The position numbers and the translations under genes are program-made. The notes under the pieces were generated by a model that was not told the origin of the DNA, made no database searches, and saw only the letters and a program-made list of their open reading frames with translations. 64,000 nt of DNA, taken from positions 186,001-250,000 of the forward strand of contig NZ_BBQM01000025.1 in the NCBI RefSeq assembly GCF_000876015.1, given 5' to 3'. Positions 1 through 9,068 of this stretch are shown here, piece by piece (positions within the stretch are counted from its first letter, which is position 1; the number at the start of each line of letters is the position of its first letter). Source of the DNA: Cupriavidus basilensis (lineage in GTDB: Bacteria; Pseudomonadota; Gammaproteobacteria; Burkholderiales; Burkholderiaceae).

Positions 1-2632
1 TCGCCGACTGCAACTGCTCGAAGGTTCCCCCCCATGTCGTCCAATAGCCGGCCGGGATCTTGACCTGGCTTTGAATGGCCGCTTCCGCCTCGGGCACAAA
101 GGAGCCGATATCGCGTCCACGCACGTTGGCACTGATCACGATGCGGCGCTTTCCGTTTTCCCGCGAGATCTGGTTGGGACCGGGAGCCATCTCCAGCGTG
201 GCCACTTCGCTCAATGGGATAAACGTCGTCTTCGCATCCACCCCCTTGGGCAACGGAATCGGCAAGCGGCGCAAAGCCTCTACCTCTCCGCGCACGGCCT
301 CGGGCAGGCGAACCACGATATCGAAACGGCGATCACCTTGGAAGAAGGTACCGGATTCGCGACCGCCCACGCCTGTTGCCACGGCGTCTTGCACATCGCT
401 CATGTTGAGACCGTATCGCGCGGCCTTGTCCCGATCGATCTTGACCGTCAGCATCGGCAGGCCGGTGGTTTGCTCCACCTTGACCTCTTGGGCGCCCTGA
501 ATGCTCTGCAACACCGCCGCTACCTTCTTGGCGGTTTCGTTAAGAACGTTGTTGTCGTCACCGAAGATCTTGACGGCAACGTCGGAGCGAACCCCGGAGA
601 TCAGTTCGTTGAAGCGCAACTGGATCGGCTGGGAGAACTCGTAGTTATTCCCAGGAATCCTGTTGGCCTCCGCCTGAATGGCCGACAGCAGTTCAGCATG
701 CGTCTTCTTCGGCTCCGGCCAGTCCTTCACTGGTTTGAGCATGATGTAGCCATCAGAGATGTTCGGTGGCATCGGGTCGGACGCAATCTCCGCGGTACCG
801 GTACGCGCAAAAACCCGATCGATCTCAGGGAATTTCGCCTTCAGCGTCGTTTCGATCTGCTTCTGCATCTCCACGGACTGCGAGAGGCTCGTGCCAGGGA
901 TGCGCAGCGCCTGGATGGCGATATCGCCTTCATTCAGACTCGGAATGAACTCGCTACCCAGCCGCGCTGCAATGGCCACGCATAGAACGATGGACACTGC
1001 CGCAAACGTCAGAACGACTGGAGTGTTAACCAGTGACTTCTCCAGCAGTGGCTCATAGCGACGCTTCGCCCACAGCATGAGGCGGTTTTCTTTTTCCGCT
1101 ACGCGCTCACCGATGAACAGCGCCACCGCAGCCGGCACAAATGTCACAGAGAGAATCATCGCGCCGAGCAGTGCCAGCACGACAGTGAAAGCCATCGGAT
1201 GGAACATCTTGCCTTCCACACCGGTCAGCGCAAAGATCGGCAAGTAGACGATCATGATGATGAGCTGACCGAAGATCAGCGGGCGACGTGCCTCCTTCGC
1301 TGCCGCGAACACCTCGTGGAACCGTTCGGTGCGCGTCAATGGGCGCCTATGATGCTCTTGTGCATGTGCCAGCCGTCGCACACAGTTTTCGACAATCACC
1401 ACCGCGCCGTCGATGATGATGCCGAAGTCGAGGGCGCCCAAGCTCATCAGGTTAGCGCTGATCTTGTAGTTCACCATTCCTGTGAAGGTGAACAACATCG
1501 CCAGCGGAATGATCATCGCAGTGATCAGCGCCGCACGGATGTTCCCCAGGAAGAGGAAGAGGATCACAATGACGAGCACCGCGCCTTCAAGAAGGTTCTT
1601 CTTGACCGTAGCGATGGCCTTGTCGACCAGCCGCGTGCGGTCATACACCGTCACGATCTTTACGCCTTCGGGCATCGTGCGATTAATGGCGGCCACCTTT
1701 TCATCGACCGCCTGCGACACAGCCCGGCTGTTCTCGCCAATCAGCATGAACACCGTCCCAAGCACGACCTCCCTGCCATTCTCGGTCGCCGCACCCGTGC
1801 GCAGTTCCTTGCCGATCTCCACATCGCCTATGTCGCGGATGCGGATCGGCTGACCCTGCGCCGTGCCAACAATAATGTTGCGGATGTCGTCCTCTGACGC
1901 GACTTGACCAGGCGCACGAACCAAGTATTGCTCACCCCGGCGCTCGATGTAGCCTGCCCCAACGTTGTCGTTGTTCTTGTTCAGCGCATTGACGACGTCG
2001 GTCAGGGTCAGCCCATACGAGGCCAACCGTTCGAGACTCGGCGCAACGAGGTACTGCTTATTGAACCCGCCGATCGTGTTGATTTCCGTCACACCCGGCA
2101 CGTTACGGAGTTGCGGCCGCACCACCCAATCCTGAATTTCACGCAGGTCTGTGGGTGTATAGGTTTTCCCATCGGCTTTGCGGGCCCCTTCCTCGGCTTC
2201 GACGGTCCACAGATAGATTTCGCCAAGACCGGTGGAAATAGGACCCATCGCCGGCACAACGCCCTCAGGCAAGTTATCCTTGGCTTCCTGGATGCGCTGG
2301 TTGACGAGTTGTCGCGCGAAATAGATGTCCGTGCCATCCTGGAAGATGACCGTGACCTGCGACAGGCCATAGCGGGACAGCGAACGGGTCTGTTCCAGAC
2401 CCGGCAAGCCGGCCATCACCACCTCAATCGGATATGTGACGCGCTGCTCGGTTTCCAGTGGCGAGTAGCCCGGTGCTGAGGTATTGACCTGGACCTGAAC
2501 GTTGGTAATGTCAGGGACGGCGTCGATCGGGAGCTTGTTGTAGTTGAAGATTCCCAGCCCGGCCATTCCAAACACGGCGAGCAAGACCAGCCATCGCTGC
2601 TCGATGGCGAAGCGAATGATACGTTCAAACAT
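1..2632 (-). CDS. czcA: CzcA heavy-metal RND efflux pump, C-terminus beyond window
   Basis: Inner-membrane proton-driven RND transporter of the CzcCBA tripartite pump (Co/Zn/Cd efflux). The frame reads without interruption from an ATG at 2632 to the window edge, about 877 codons of the roughly 1060 usual for the family. The N-terminus (MFERIIRFAIEQRW, then a membrane segment and a periplasmic loop with SAPGYSPLETEQRVTYPIE) and the first membrane block, with LGALDFGIIIDGAVVIVENC and the segment around FLFLGNIRAALI, are classic for HME-RND pumps. The DFG...D region carries the acidic proton-relay residues. It is the third gene of czcC-czcB-czcA, 16 bp after czcB. Only the missing C-terminus prevents a check of completeness. 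Confidence 0.95.
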   Translation of the reverse strand, partial: MFERIIRFAIEQRWLVLLAVFGMAGLGIFNYNKLPIDAVPDITNVQVQVNTSAPGYSPLETEQRVTYPIEVVMAGLPGLEQTRSLSRYGLSQVTVIFQDGTDIYFARQLVNQRIQEAKDNLPEGVVPAMGPISTGLGEIYLWTVEAEEGARKADGKTYTPTDLREIQDWVVRPQLRNVPGVTEINTIGGFNKQYLVAPSLERLASYGLTLTDVVNALNKNNDNVGAGYIERRGEQYLVRAPGQVASEDDIRNIIVGTAQGQPIRIRDIGDVEIGKELRTGAATENGREVVLGTVFMLIGENSRAVSQAVDEKVAAINRTMPEGVKIVTVYDRTRLVDKAIATVKKNLLEGAVLVIVILFLFLGNIRAALITAMIIPLAMLFTFTGMVNYKISANLMSLGALDFGIIIDGAVVIVENCVRRLAHAQEHHRRPLTRTERFHEVFAAAKEARRPLIFGQLIIMIVYLPIFALTGVEGKMFHPMAFTVVLALLGAMILSVTFVPAAVALFIGERVAEKENRLMLWAKRRYEPLLEKSLVNTPVVLTFAAVSIVLCVAIAARLGSEFIPSLNEGDIAIQALRIPGTSLSQSVEMQKQIETTLKAKFPEIDRVFARTGTAEIASDPMPPNISDGYIMLKPVKDWPEPKKTHAELLSAIQAEANRIPGNNYEFSQPIQLRFNELISGVRSDVAVKIFGDDNNVLNETAKKVAAVLQSIQGAQEVKVEQTTGLPMLTVKIDRDKAARYGLNMSDVQDAVATGVGGRESGTFFQGDRRFDIVVRLPEAVRGEVEALRRLPIPLPKGVDAKTTFIPLSEVATLEMAPGPNQISRENGKRRIVISANVRGRDIGSFVPEAEAAIQSQVKIPAGYWTTWGGTFEQLQSA

Positions 2633-2648
2633 TGCTGTTTCCCCCGTA

Positions 2649-4211
2649 TCAATGGCCGTGTTCGGCACTGGATTTGCCAAGTTCGGCCTTCAGAACAAAG
2701 CTGTTGGCGGCCGCGTAGCGTGCACCCGGCTTCAGGCCCTCGACGATCTCGACGACCTTTCCGTTCGTGCGACCAATCTTCACCGGCTGTGGCACGAAAC
2801 CTCCTGGCACGGCAACAAACACGACGCTCTCGCCATCAATGTCTTGGACGGCTTCGGTCCGAACCGCAACCAGTACTTCGACATCTGCGCCGAAGACATC
2901 GACTGTGACAAACAAACCCGGTCGCCACGCCATCTGCGGATTGGTCAATGTTACGCGGGCCTTCGCCGTCCGCGTCTGTTCACCCAAAAGCGAACCCACG
3001 TATGAAACAGTGCCACCCGCCTTCACGTCCGACGATGCGGAGTTGATCGAGGCCTTCTCACCAATGCGCACCCGCTCGAGGTCCTTGGCCGATACCACAA
3101 ACTCGGCCCAGACAGATGACAGGTCCGACAGTGTGAAAACGTTGGCGTTGTCCGCGACGGCTTCGCCGAGGGAGATATGCTTCTCGACGATCATGCCGTC
3201 GAACGGCGCACGCAGTTCATAGCGGTTCAGTGCGGTAGAGTTGTTGCTGGCACCAATGGCCGTCAACTTCTGCTGGGCGTTCTGGACACTGATCTGGGCT
3301 TCCTGCAACGCGTTACGGGCGGCCAGATAATCTTGTTCCGCAGAGATCTTCTGTTCCCACAGTTTCTTTTCGCGGTCGTAGGTGACGCGCGCCAGATCCA
3401 GGCGCTTCTGCGCAGCGAGCAGTTCGCTGCGCTGATCGGAGAGCCCGGTGCTCGCGATAACGGCAAGAACCTGTCCCTTCTTGACCTGCTGTCCGATGTT
3501 GGCCGGAACGCTCTCCACCACGCCAGCCAGACGCGGCACAACGTGAGCCGTCTTGTCCTCGTTGAAGCGAATCTCACCCGGGAACTGGACACCTGCTTGA
3601 ACCTTGGCCGAGCCGGCCGTCTGTACAACCACCCCGGTCTTGGCTACCTGGTCGGCCGTCAACTCGATCTTTCCTTCTTCCTTGGAAAGCTTGACGGCCA
3701 ACGGCGTCGTGGAACCGGGCAGAGTGACATCTGCCGTCACGTCGAAGACGTGGGGCTCTGCAACAGGCTGCTGGCTTTCCAGCGCATCGCCGGAGACCAC
3801 GAATTTGAGGGCCTGCGTTTCACCCGTAGCCCGCACAAGTTGACCAGTGCCGGCCACACCCTTATCCACGGCCTTACCTGACTTGCTGACCCAGACACGG
3901 ATGCGAGCTTCGCCCTTCGATTCGGCGGTGCCGATTTCCACATCGTAGCCATCACGGGAGAAGAGCGCGCCACCGTTGACGCCCTTTTTGACTTCGTGAT
4001 GCTCGCCGTCACCGTGTGATTTGTCGTCTTTGTGCTCAGCGTTCTCCGCCTGCTTGCCATGATGCTCGTTGTCGCGATGCCCGTTGGTTTCGGAGTGTCC
4101 GCTCTGTTCTGCGGTGCCGGACCGACCGCTCAGCAGCACGGCGCCGGTCGTGACGCCGCCCACCAACACGATGGCTGCGATAGCAGCCTTTTGTTTATTT
4201 GAAATAACCAT
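2649..4211 (-). CDS. czcB: CzcB periplasmic adaptor of the Czc efflux system
   Basis: Membrane-fusion protein (520 aa) linking CzcA to CzcC. It starts with a single membrane anchor (AAIAAIVLVGGVTTGAVLLSG, residues about 9-29) and then a His/Asp/Glu-rich stretch (about 35-75, with runs such as HRDNEHHGKQAENAEHKDDKSHGDGEHHE) that fits a periplasmic metal-binding segment. The barrel-sandwich core follows (VESVPANIGQQVKKGQVLAVI), then a long alpha-hairpin (QRSELLAAQKRLDLARVTYDREKK) and beta-barrel regions. It lies 18 bp after czcC and 16 bp before czcA, so it is cotranscribed. The length fits the heavy-metal adaptor subfamily. Confidence 0.95.
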   Translation of the reverse strand: MVISNKQKAAIAAIVLVGGVTTGAVLLSGRSGTAEQSGHSETNGHRDNEHHGKQAENAEHKDDKSHGDGEHHEVKKGVNGGALFSRDGYDVEIGTAESKGEARIRVWVSKSGKAVDKGVAGTGQLVRATGETQALKFVVSGDALESQQPVAEPHVFDVTADVTLPGSTTPLAVKLSKEEGKIELTADQVAKTGVVVQTAGSAKVQAGVQFPGEIRFNEDKTAHVVPRLAGVVESVPANIGQQVKKGQVLAVIASTGLSDQRSELLAAQKRLDLARVTYDREKKLWEQKISAEQDYLAARNALQEAQISVQNAQQKLTAIGASNNSTALNRYELRAPFDGMIVEKHISLGEAVADNANVFTLSDLSSVWAEFVVSAKDLERVRIGEKASINSASSDVKAGGTVSYVGSLLGEQTRTAKARVTLTNPQMAWRPGLFVTVDVFGADVEVLVAVRTEAVQDIDGESVVFVAVPGGFVPQPVKIGRTNGKVVEIVEGLKPGARYAAANSFVLKAELGKSSAEHGH

Positions 4212-4229
4212 GTTTGTTGAGTTCCCGCC

Positions 4230-5486
4230 TTAACGTCCCAGAATGCGATCGATCGTGGTCGCCGCCTGATAGGTTTGTCCAAGCACCCCGAGATAGCGGA
4301 TGCGTGCCTGGAAAAGCGTGCGCTGCGCATCCAGGACGTCCAGATAGTTGAATTTGCCAGCCTCAAAGCCGATGGTGGCCGCGTTAAAAGCTTGTTCCGC
4401 CCCAGGCAGGACGGTTTGCTTCAGTGTTTGCGCGGAGGCGCGGGAGACCGAAAGCTGGTTCGAAGCAGCCAGAAGGTTTCGTGTCAGTCTGACCCGATTG
4501 GCCAGATATTCATCCTGTGCCTTGTCAGCCTGGCGAATGGCCGAGTACAGATTGCCCTGGTTCCGGTCAAAGAGCGGCAGAGGGATCGCCACGCCTATTA
4601 CTGCCATATTCCGATTTGCCTCGGAATCACGCTTGGCGCCAAGACTGACAGTCAGGTCCGGATACTGGCGGCTTCGCTCAACATTTATCAACGCCTGGCG
4701 ACGATCGAGCTCAGCACGACTGGCAGCCACCAGCGGCGAGTTCTCGAGTTCCTTCTGGAGAATTTCTGGTGCCGGCCTGGATGGGAGCGCGTCCAGGTTG
4801 CCCTGTGCTTCGGCAAACTGCGGCGCCGCGTTTCCCCACAGCGCTGTCAGAGCCTGGCGGGCAGACTGCAGGCTGGCAGTCGCTTCTGCCAGTTCGAGTT
4901 CGGCATTGGCCTGCTCCACGCGCGCCTTGGTTTCATCAACAGGGGAGATCTTGCCGGCTGCCACGCGACGTGAGGCGGCTTGTGCGCCCCGTACAGCGAT
5001 ATCTGCGGAGCCTGTCGCCAACTTGATGCGCTCCTGCGCTATCAAGACGGCAAAGAAGCTCTCTATCACTTGCGCCCGGATGTCGCCGCGAACGCCAGCT
5101 AGCGTTGCCTGCGCCAGTTCGCGCGTCCTTTCCGCAGCATTGATACGGGCCGATCGCTTCCCGCCCAGTTCGATCGGGATATTCATCTGCGCGGTGGATG
5201 TGCGGGTGGACTTCCGCGTGTCTTCGACCAGCGTCTGGAGTTCGGGGTTGGGAATAACCCTTGCCTGCATGATCCCACCTTCCGTGGAATCCAGTTCCTT
5301 GGCCGCAGCGGACAAGCTGAAATTGCTTCCTGCAGCCAGCGATAACGCGGCTTCGAGTGTCAACGGCCCCGTTGCTTCCATGGGAAACGCGGGCGCGGCA
5401 GACGTGCCGGTATCAGATTGCGCTACAGCAAAGTTTGGGCTGAGAAATGCTACCGTCAGCCCGAGCGGCAGAAATAGTCTTCGCAT
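4230..5486 (-). CDS. czcC: CzcC outer-membrane factor of the Czc efflux system
   Basis: TolC-type outer-membrane channel of the Czc pump, 418 aa. It has a Sec signal peptide (MRRLFLPLGLTVAFLSPNFAVAQ) followed by two OEP repeats with long coiled-coil helices. These start at LTLEAALSLAAGSNFSLSAA and recur at ENSPLVAASRAELDRRQALI. It lies 75 bp downstream of czcI and 18 bp upstream of czcB. Order and lengths match czcICBA operons of Cupriavidus. Confidence 0.95.
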   Translation of the reverse strand: MRRLFLPLGLTVAFLSPNFAVAQSDTGTSAAPAFPMEATGPLTLEAALSLAAGSNFSLSAAAKELDSTEGGIMQARVIPNPELQTLVEDTRKSTRTSTAQMNIPIELGGKRSARINAAERTRELAQATLAGVRGDIRAQVIESFFAVLIAQERIKLATGSADIAVRGAQAASRRVAAGKISPVDETKARVEQANAELELAEATASLQSARQALTALWGNAAPQFAEAQGNLDALPSRPAPEILQKELENSPLVAASRAELDRRQALINVERSRQYPDLTVSLGAKRDSEANRNMAVIGVAIPLPLFDRNQGNLYSAIRQADKAQDEYLANRVRLTRNLLAASNQLSVSRASAQTLKQTVLPGAEQAFNAATIGFEAGKFNYLDVLDAQRTLFQARIRYLGVLGQTYQAATTIDRILGR

Positions 5487-5561
5487 CGAATTGCACCAGG
5501 GTTTTTGACCAGGAGAATTCGGCGAGCGACGAAAGGAGAAATAGAGTCGTCGTCTCGCCGA

Positions 5562-5909
5562 TCAAGCGAGACGCTGCCACTGAGGACGGTCGGGTTCCCT
5601 AGCGTTCAACGATGTGAAGGCGAATCCGTGCTGGCAATTGGTCACTTCGACGCGTTTCGCAGTCGGCATGCCCTGCGCCTGTCCATGGACAAATTGGAGG
5701 GAAGCAAGGTGACACACACCGCAGTCAGTATCCACGACCGACTTCTTCTCAACATCGGCCTTACCTTCCGGTTGCTGATGTCGGTGTTCGTGGTGCCCGA
5801 GGTGCCACACGGCTGCCGCCTTCTCGTGCTGACAATAGCGTGCGGCTGCCGCCCAGGAGAACTGGAATGGCAGAATAAGCAGCACGAAGATCAGGGCGAA
5901 ACGTCGCAT
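5562..5909 (-). CDS. czcI: CzcI periplasmic regulator of czc
   Basis: Small exported protein of 115 aa with a signal sequence (MRRFALIFVLLILPFQFSWAAAA) and a His/Cys-rich mature part: CQHEKAAAVWHLGHHEHRHQ, then DCGVCHL, then NCQHGF. This is the pattern of CzcI, the periplasmic modulator encoded just before czcC in Cupriavidus czc clusters. The metal-binding residues are visible; the exact regulatory mechanism is not established here. It is the first intact gene of the operon. Confidence 0.9.
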   Translation of the reverse strand: MRRFALIFVLLILPFQFSWAAAARYCQHEKAAAVWHLGHHEHRHQQPEGKADVEKKSVVDTDCGVCHLASLQFVHGQAQGMPTAKRVEVTNCQHGFAFTSLNAREPDRPQWQRLA

Positions 5910-6011
5910 TTCGGGGCGAAGGTACGGGGCTCGGAGGTGGAGTATTGCCGGCTTGGCCGTTGACGAAGTCTACATGAATCCACGATCACTAGCATTAAGA
6001 TCAGATTACGA

Positions 6012-6191
6012 TTACCGCCTTCGCCTGCTCGTTTTCGAGCGGCGCTTGCTGCTCTCATCGTCCTTGCGCTTCGGTGTCGGCCCGTACTTCCATCGTAGGT
6101 ATGCGGCGAACCCCACATAGAGGGCCACTAGGCCGATCAACATAATGACCATGCTGAAAACAACAGAATCGGACACGTGATCGTAGTGCAT
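6012..6191 (-). CDS. Small single-pass membrane protein, 59 aa, unknown
   Basis: This open frame runs from an ATG at 6191 to a TAA at 6012. The product begins MHYDHVSDSVVFSMVIMLIG and has one hydrophobic helix (about residues 11-32) followed by a strongly basic tail rich in K and R (WKYGPTPKRKDDESSKRRSK). This architecture predicts a small inner-membrane protein with the tail in the cytoplasm. It sits between czcI and the remains of czcN on the same strand, so it could belong to the metal-responsive unit. I do not recognise the family. Hydrophobic-then-basic order and position favour a real gene. Confidence 0.55.
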   Translation of the reverse strand: MHYDHVSDSVVFSMVIMLIGLVALYVGFAAYLRWKYGPTPKRKDDESSKRRSKTSRRRR

Positions 6192-6234
6192 GGTTGCGCA
6201 AGTATGCAGTGTTGAGCGGGCCCGGCGTCTAGCA

Positions 6235-6882
6235 TCAGGCCCGCGTCATGACGGCCCGAAGGACTCCGGTCTTATGGAAGAGGTCAAACGATTCCACGAC
6301 CACGGATAGGCTGAGAAACCAGACAGAGTCGGCAATGTTCCGTTGGAACGAGGATATATGGGCCGGCCATGTTGATTTTCCCCGACACAACGACAGTTGG
6401 GGGAAAAACGCTGGTATGCGACGAACATACTCCGCGAACTCAAGAAACGCAGACGAAAGAAAGCGACCATCTGTCCGGATGACAGCCGGGGACATCAGCA
6501 CAAACGCAGACGTCAGGACAGCCGTAACCATCAGCGATTCAGTCATCGGGCTCGATCCGACGATGCCCAGGATGTTGCACATATGGAGCGGATGCCGGCA
6601 GAGCGAAATGGACCCGATGTGACAGGTATTGTTCTTGCGCCCTGGAGGGTATAGCGAGCAGCGGAGCCATCCGACCGTGGCCAGGCTCACTCCGACCATT
6701 CCCGGCGTCAGCATTGGCGGCCAGACTCACTTACCGTCCCACCGAGAATGACCGCAGAGCAGGCTTGCCGGGACGAATGCTACGACGACACGCCAAACGC
6801 CAATACGATGACGGGTCAAAAATTCGTCCGGCGTCTTCGGGAGGCCGGCGGGCTGTGAAGCGAAAATGGAAGAATCGGTCAT
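6235..6882 (-). pseudogene. czcN: czcN remnant (isoprenylcysteine methyltransferase-like), frameshifted
   Basis: The C-terminal part (6235-6714) reads CSLYPPGRKNN, then a CRHPL motif and MTESLMVTAVLTSAFVLM, matching the membrane methyltransferase-like CzcN. The N-terminal part is in a different frame: from ATG 6882 it reads MTDSSIFASQPAGLPKTPDE and RHRIGVWRVVVAFVPASLLCGHSRWDG, then meets a stop near 6727. The two halves are joined by at least one frameshift, so no full-length protein is made from a single frame. In C. metallidurans czcN lies upstream of czcI, as here. The other czc genes in the window are intact, so loss of czcN is selective. Confidence 0.7.
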
Positions 6883-7133
6883 GCTGTCAGGGGCTGGGAG
6901 AGGAAATCGCGCGCACCGTCTTTGGACAGTAACTCACACGAAACGAGCGCTAATGGCCAGTATTCTAAAGTAGGCCCTCGTCTACGAGGCTTTATTGCCA
7001 AAATGTAATACGTCGTTAATCTTTCCCATCGCCCCGAATCGCGCCGCATCATGGCTCAGCAATCCGAGCGTCATCATCGAAAAAATTGACTGTCGCGGCC
7101 ATTATCAGCGCCCAGTCGGAGACTTGCACAATC

Positions 7134-7684
7134 ATGAACGACACCCTTCGCACATTGAGTTCGGAGTTCTCCGATCTAGCTGGTGCCGCCGAAGCCATAC
7201 GAGCGGTCGCCCGGACGCGGATGACGGTATCCGTCGTCTTGGGGGGACTTACTGGGCATAAGCGTGAGAATTCTGGAAAATCCGCCCGCGTCCGCACTCA
7301 TATGCTCGTGGCGCTGGGCGCCCGCATCTTTGTCCTGATGCCTCTCCAGGCGGACGTGCACTCGCCGACATGAGCCGCGTCCTTCAGGGACTGACATCGG
7401 GCATTGGGTTCCTCTGTGCGGGTGGCGCCATCCTGACGCCTGACAATGGGACGCATACAAGGGGCTTCGTGACCGCCGCCAACATCTGGATCGCTGCTGT
7501 GATTGTCCTGGCTGCCGGAATGGGGCATGCGACGACTACCGTCATTGCAGCCGGCTTCGCGCTTATTGTTCTCCGAGTTCTGCAAATATCGAAAAAGCAG
7601 GGGCGTCCAGTGCGAACTGCGCAGACCGCTTGCGATGAACTTTACGAACTTGTCATGAACCGTCAACGAGACAGCAAGCTGTGA
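7134..7684 (+). pseudogene. MgtC/SapB family membrane protein remnant, frameshifted
   Basis: Two adjacent frames together make an MgtC-like protein. Frame one (ATG 7134 to 7373) has VLGGLTGHKRENSGKSARVR and THMLVALGARIFVLMPLQAD. Frame two (from about 7370) continues DMSRVLQGLTSGIGFLCAGGA, GFVTAANIWIAAVIVLAAGMG and a short C-terminus. The order of motifs (GGLxGxxRE, RTHMLVALGA, DxSRVxQGxxxGIGFLxAG, T.AA.IW) is that of MgtC. The frame changes near 7370, so the gene appears dead. Functional relatives aid Mg2+ homeostasis and acid survival. Confidence 0.7.
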
Positions 7685-7780
7685 GCGCTATAAATGGGCA
7701 GGCGACTATCCCCGATCGCATAGTCGATTCAATCACCTAAAGCCACATATTTGGCATCAGCCGGAGCAGGAGTCAATAAA

Positions 7781-8062
7781 ATGAAAGGTATCGCATTTGC
7801 CATCGTTCTATCGGCCAGCATCGCGGCGCCCGCCTTTGCGCAAGGCAGCAGCGATTCCTCACAAGGTCGCAGCCGTGCGGAGGTCAAGAAGGAGCTCGCA
7901 AAGTCCAAACACGACGGAACGTTCATCAAGAAGAACGGCGAGTACCCACCCAGCGAGCAGACGGTAAAGCAACAGAAGGCTGAGCATGCCGCATGGATGC
8001 ATTCCAAAGACGGTGCCAATCCGGCGTTTGACAAGCATGACGAGCCGAATGCCCATCGGTAA
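7781..8062 (+). CDS. Small exported protein, DUF4148-like
   Basis: 93-residue protein with a cleavable signal (MKGIAFAIVLSASIAAPAFA, cut before QGSS). The mature part is hydrophilic, with SRAEVKKELAKSKHDGTF and a His/Lys-rich end. The RAEV(K)KELA pattern after a signal peptide is typical of DUF4148 proteins, common in Burkholderiales. The start at 7781 is preferred because it opens the signal peptide; the frame extends upstream to 7751 without such a signal. No partner gene is evident and its function is unknown. Confidence 0.65.
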   Translation: MKGIAFAIVLSASIAAPAFAQGSSDSSQGRSRAEVKKELAKSKHDGTFIKKNGEYPPSEQTVKQQKAEHAAWMHSKDGANPAFDKHDEPNAHR

Positions 8063-8337
8063 GTCAATTGACCAGAGCACATACTCGAAGGCCGTCGAGG
8101 GCGAGGCCTCCTGTCTATCCAAATGGTCACACGGTACTCCAATTGCGCCGGATGGGTTCTGCTCTCGTATTCCCGCGACCAACTGGTGCTAGCGATGGGG
8201 CGCACCGGTCGAGCGCCAGTGTAGTGCTGTCGCGACGTTCCTAAGCGCCGCACGCGGGAGACAGTCAAGGCCAGAGTCGGAGCACGAGCCTCACGGTCGC
8301 GCAGAAGTGGTTGGCGACGCCGATAGTACCGAAAAAG

Positions 8338-8363
8338 AAAAAGGGCGCTTGGGCGCGCTTTTT
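8338..8363. terminator. A-rich/T-rich hairpin terminator
   Basis: An A-run, GGGCGC, a short TTGG loop, GCGCGC and a T-run form a stem with one mismatch. It lies 17 bp beyond the stop of the minus-strand antitoxin gene and can act in either direction. The remainder of 8063-8380 shows no gene or repeat that I can support. Confidence 0.5.
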
Positions 8364-8380
8364 CTCTGGATACCAGAATC

Positions 8381-8704
8381 TCAGCGTTTGACGGCTTTCA
8401 ACTGGCGTTTGAATGCCTTCAGGTTGGAGACAGCGAACAGTTGGCTGCGGCCAATCTCGCTGCTAGCGACCAGCTTCTTAGCCTGCACATAGCGTCGGAA
8501 GGTTGGCATTGACACTTCCAGGTACTCAGCGGCTTCGGCAGCCGTGAACTCATTGTCGGCAAGGTGGCCAAAGACTTCTTCGTGGCTCAGGTTACCACCG
8601 GAGAATGCTTGTTGCCCCACCAGCGTGAAGAACTTCACACGCTCCCGGGCAGGCATCTTGCCGAGGGTCTCCATCAGTTCTACTGCAGTCATGGTGCTCA
8701 TCAT
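8381..8704 (-). CDS. Antitoxin with C-terminal DNA-binding helix-turn-helix
   Basis: 107-residue protein, second gene of a toxin-first TA operon. The C-terminal half (FTAAEAAEYLEVSMPTFRRYV) is a MerR/excisionase-like helix-turn-helix, which would bind the operator and repress the operon. The N-terminal half would contact the toxin. The toxin stop overlaps its ATG (ATGA at 8701-8704), indicating coupled translation. The frame is intact although the toxin frame is broken, a common end state when an antitoxin outlives its toxin. Confidence 0.75.
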   Translation of the reverse strand: MMSTMTAVELMETLGKMPARERVKFFTLVGQQAFSGGNLSHEEVFGHLADNEFTAAEAAEYLEVSMPTFRRYVQAKKLVASSEIGRSQLFAVSNLKAFKRQLKAVKR

Positions 8705-9023
8705 TTCCTCTCTGCCTTCGAGTACAGCTTGAGCTGCGCGTAGAAATTCTCGTGCGAGCCCACTTGGTAAAAATCAATCATCAACAACTCGACATCGACT
8801 CCTTCGGCTCGTTGCTCTGGCGTTGGCGGCCGATAGGCGACTAAGTATTCTTGGCTCCGGAACCTAAACTTGTGGACCCAGATTCCGGCCAGGTCTCCTA
8901 CCTTTGGCTCCCCGATATCCGGGTTGCTACAAACGACCTCTACTTCGTCCTCAATGGCCACTTGGGGAGTGGCTTATGCGCCCTCTTGACAAACTGACCG
9001 AAAGGCTTCCTATAGCTTGGCAT
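8701..9023 (-). pseudogene. RelE/ParE-type toxin, split by one-base frameshift
   Basis: The C-terminal part (from 8961) has the RelE signature: NPDIGEPKVGDLAGIWVHKF, then LVAYR, and the ending GSHENFYAQLKLY. It lacks the first helices. Those are present one frame away: from ATG 9023 the sequence reads MPSYRKPFGQFVKRAHKPLP, a normal RelE N-terminus, and runs into a CCCC tract near 8964-8968. Adding one C there joins the halves exactly. The 86-residue frame beginning at GTG 8961 would lack the N-terminal helices. It is either an inactivated toxin, a phase-variable C-run, or a sequencing error in the run. Confidence 0.7.
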
Positions 9024-9068
9024 CATGATCTGATATAGCATCATTTCTGATTCTATATCGCATCATTT
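9020..9068. promoter_or_regulatory. Direct-repeat operator upstream of the TA operon
   Basis: ATATAGCATCATTT (9033-9046) is repeated as ATATCGCATCATTT (9055-9068), 22 bp on, with a third GCATCAT at 9020-9026 overlapping the toxin start codons. Two-turn spacing just upstream of a TA operon fits an autoregulatory operator for the helix-turn-helix antitoxin. The region is AT-rich in GC-rich surroundings and would also hold the promoter. Between here and 9483 the only other notable feature is a 12-C run at 9168-9179. Confidence 0.5.

Noticed and set aside
5891..6118. 75-aa minus-strand frame upstream of czcI
   Set aside because: It overlaps the better-supported small membrane protein in another frame and shows no signal, helix or motif.
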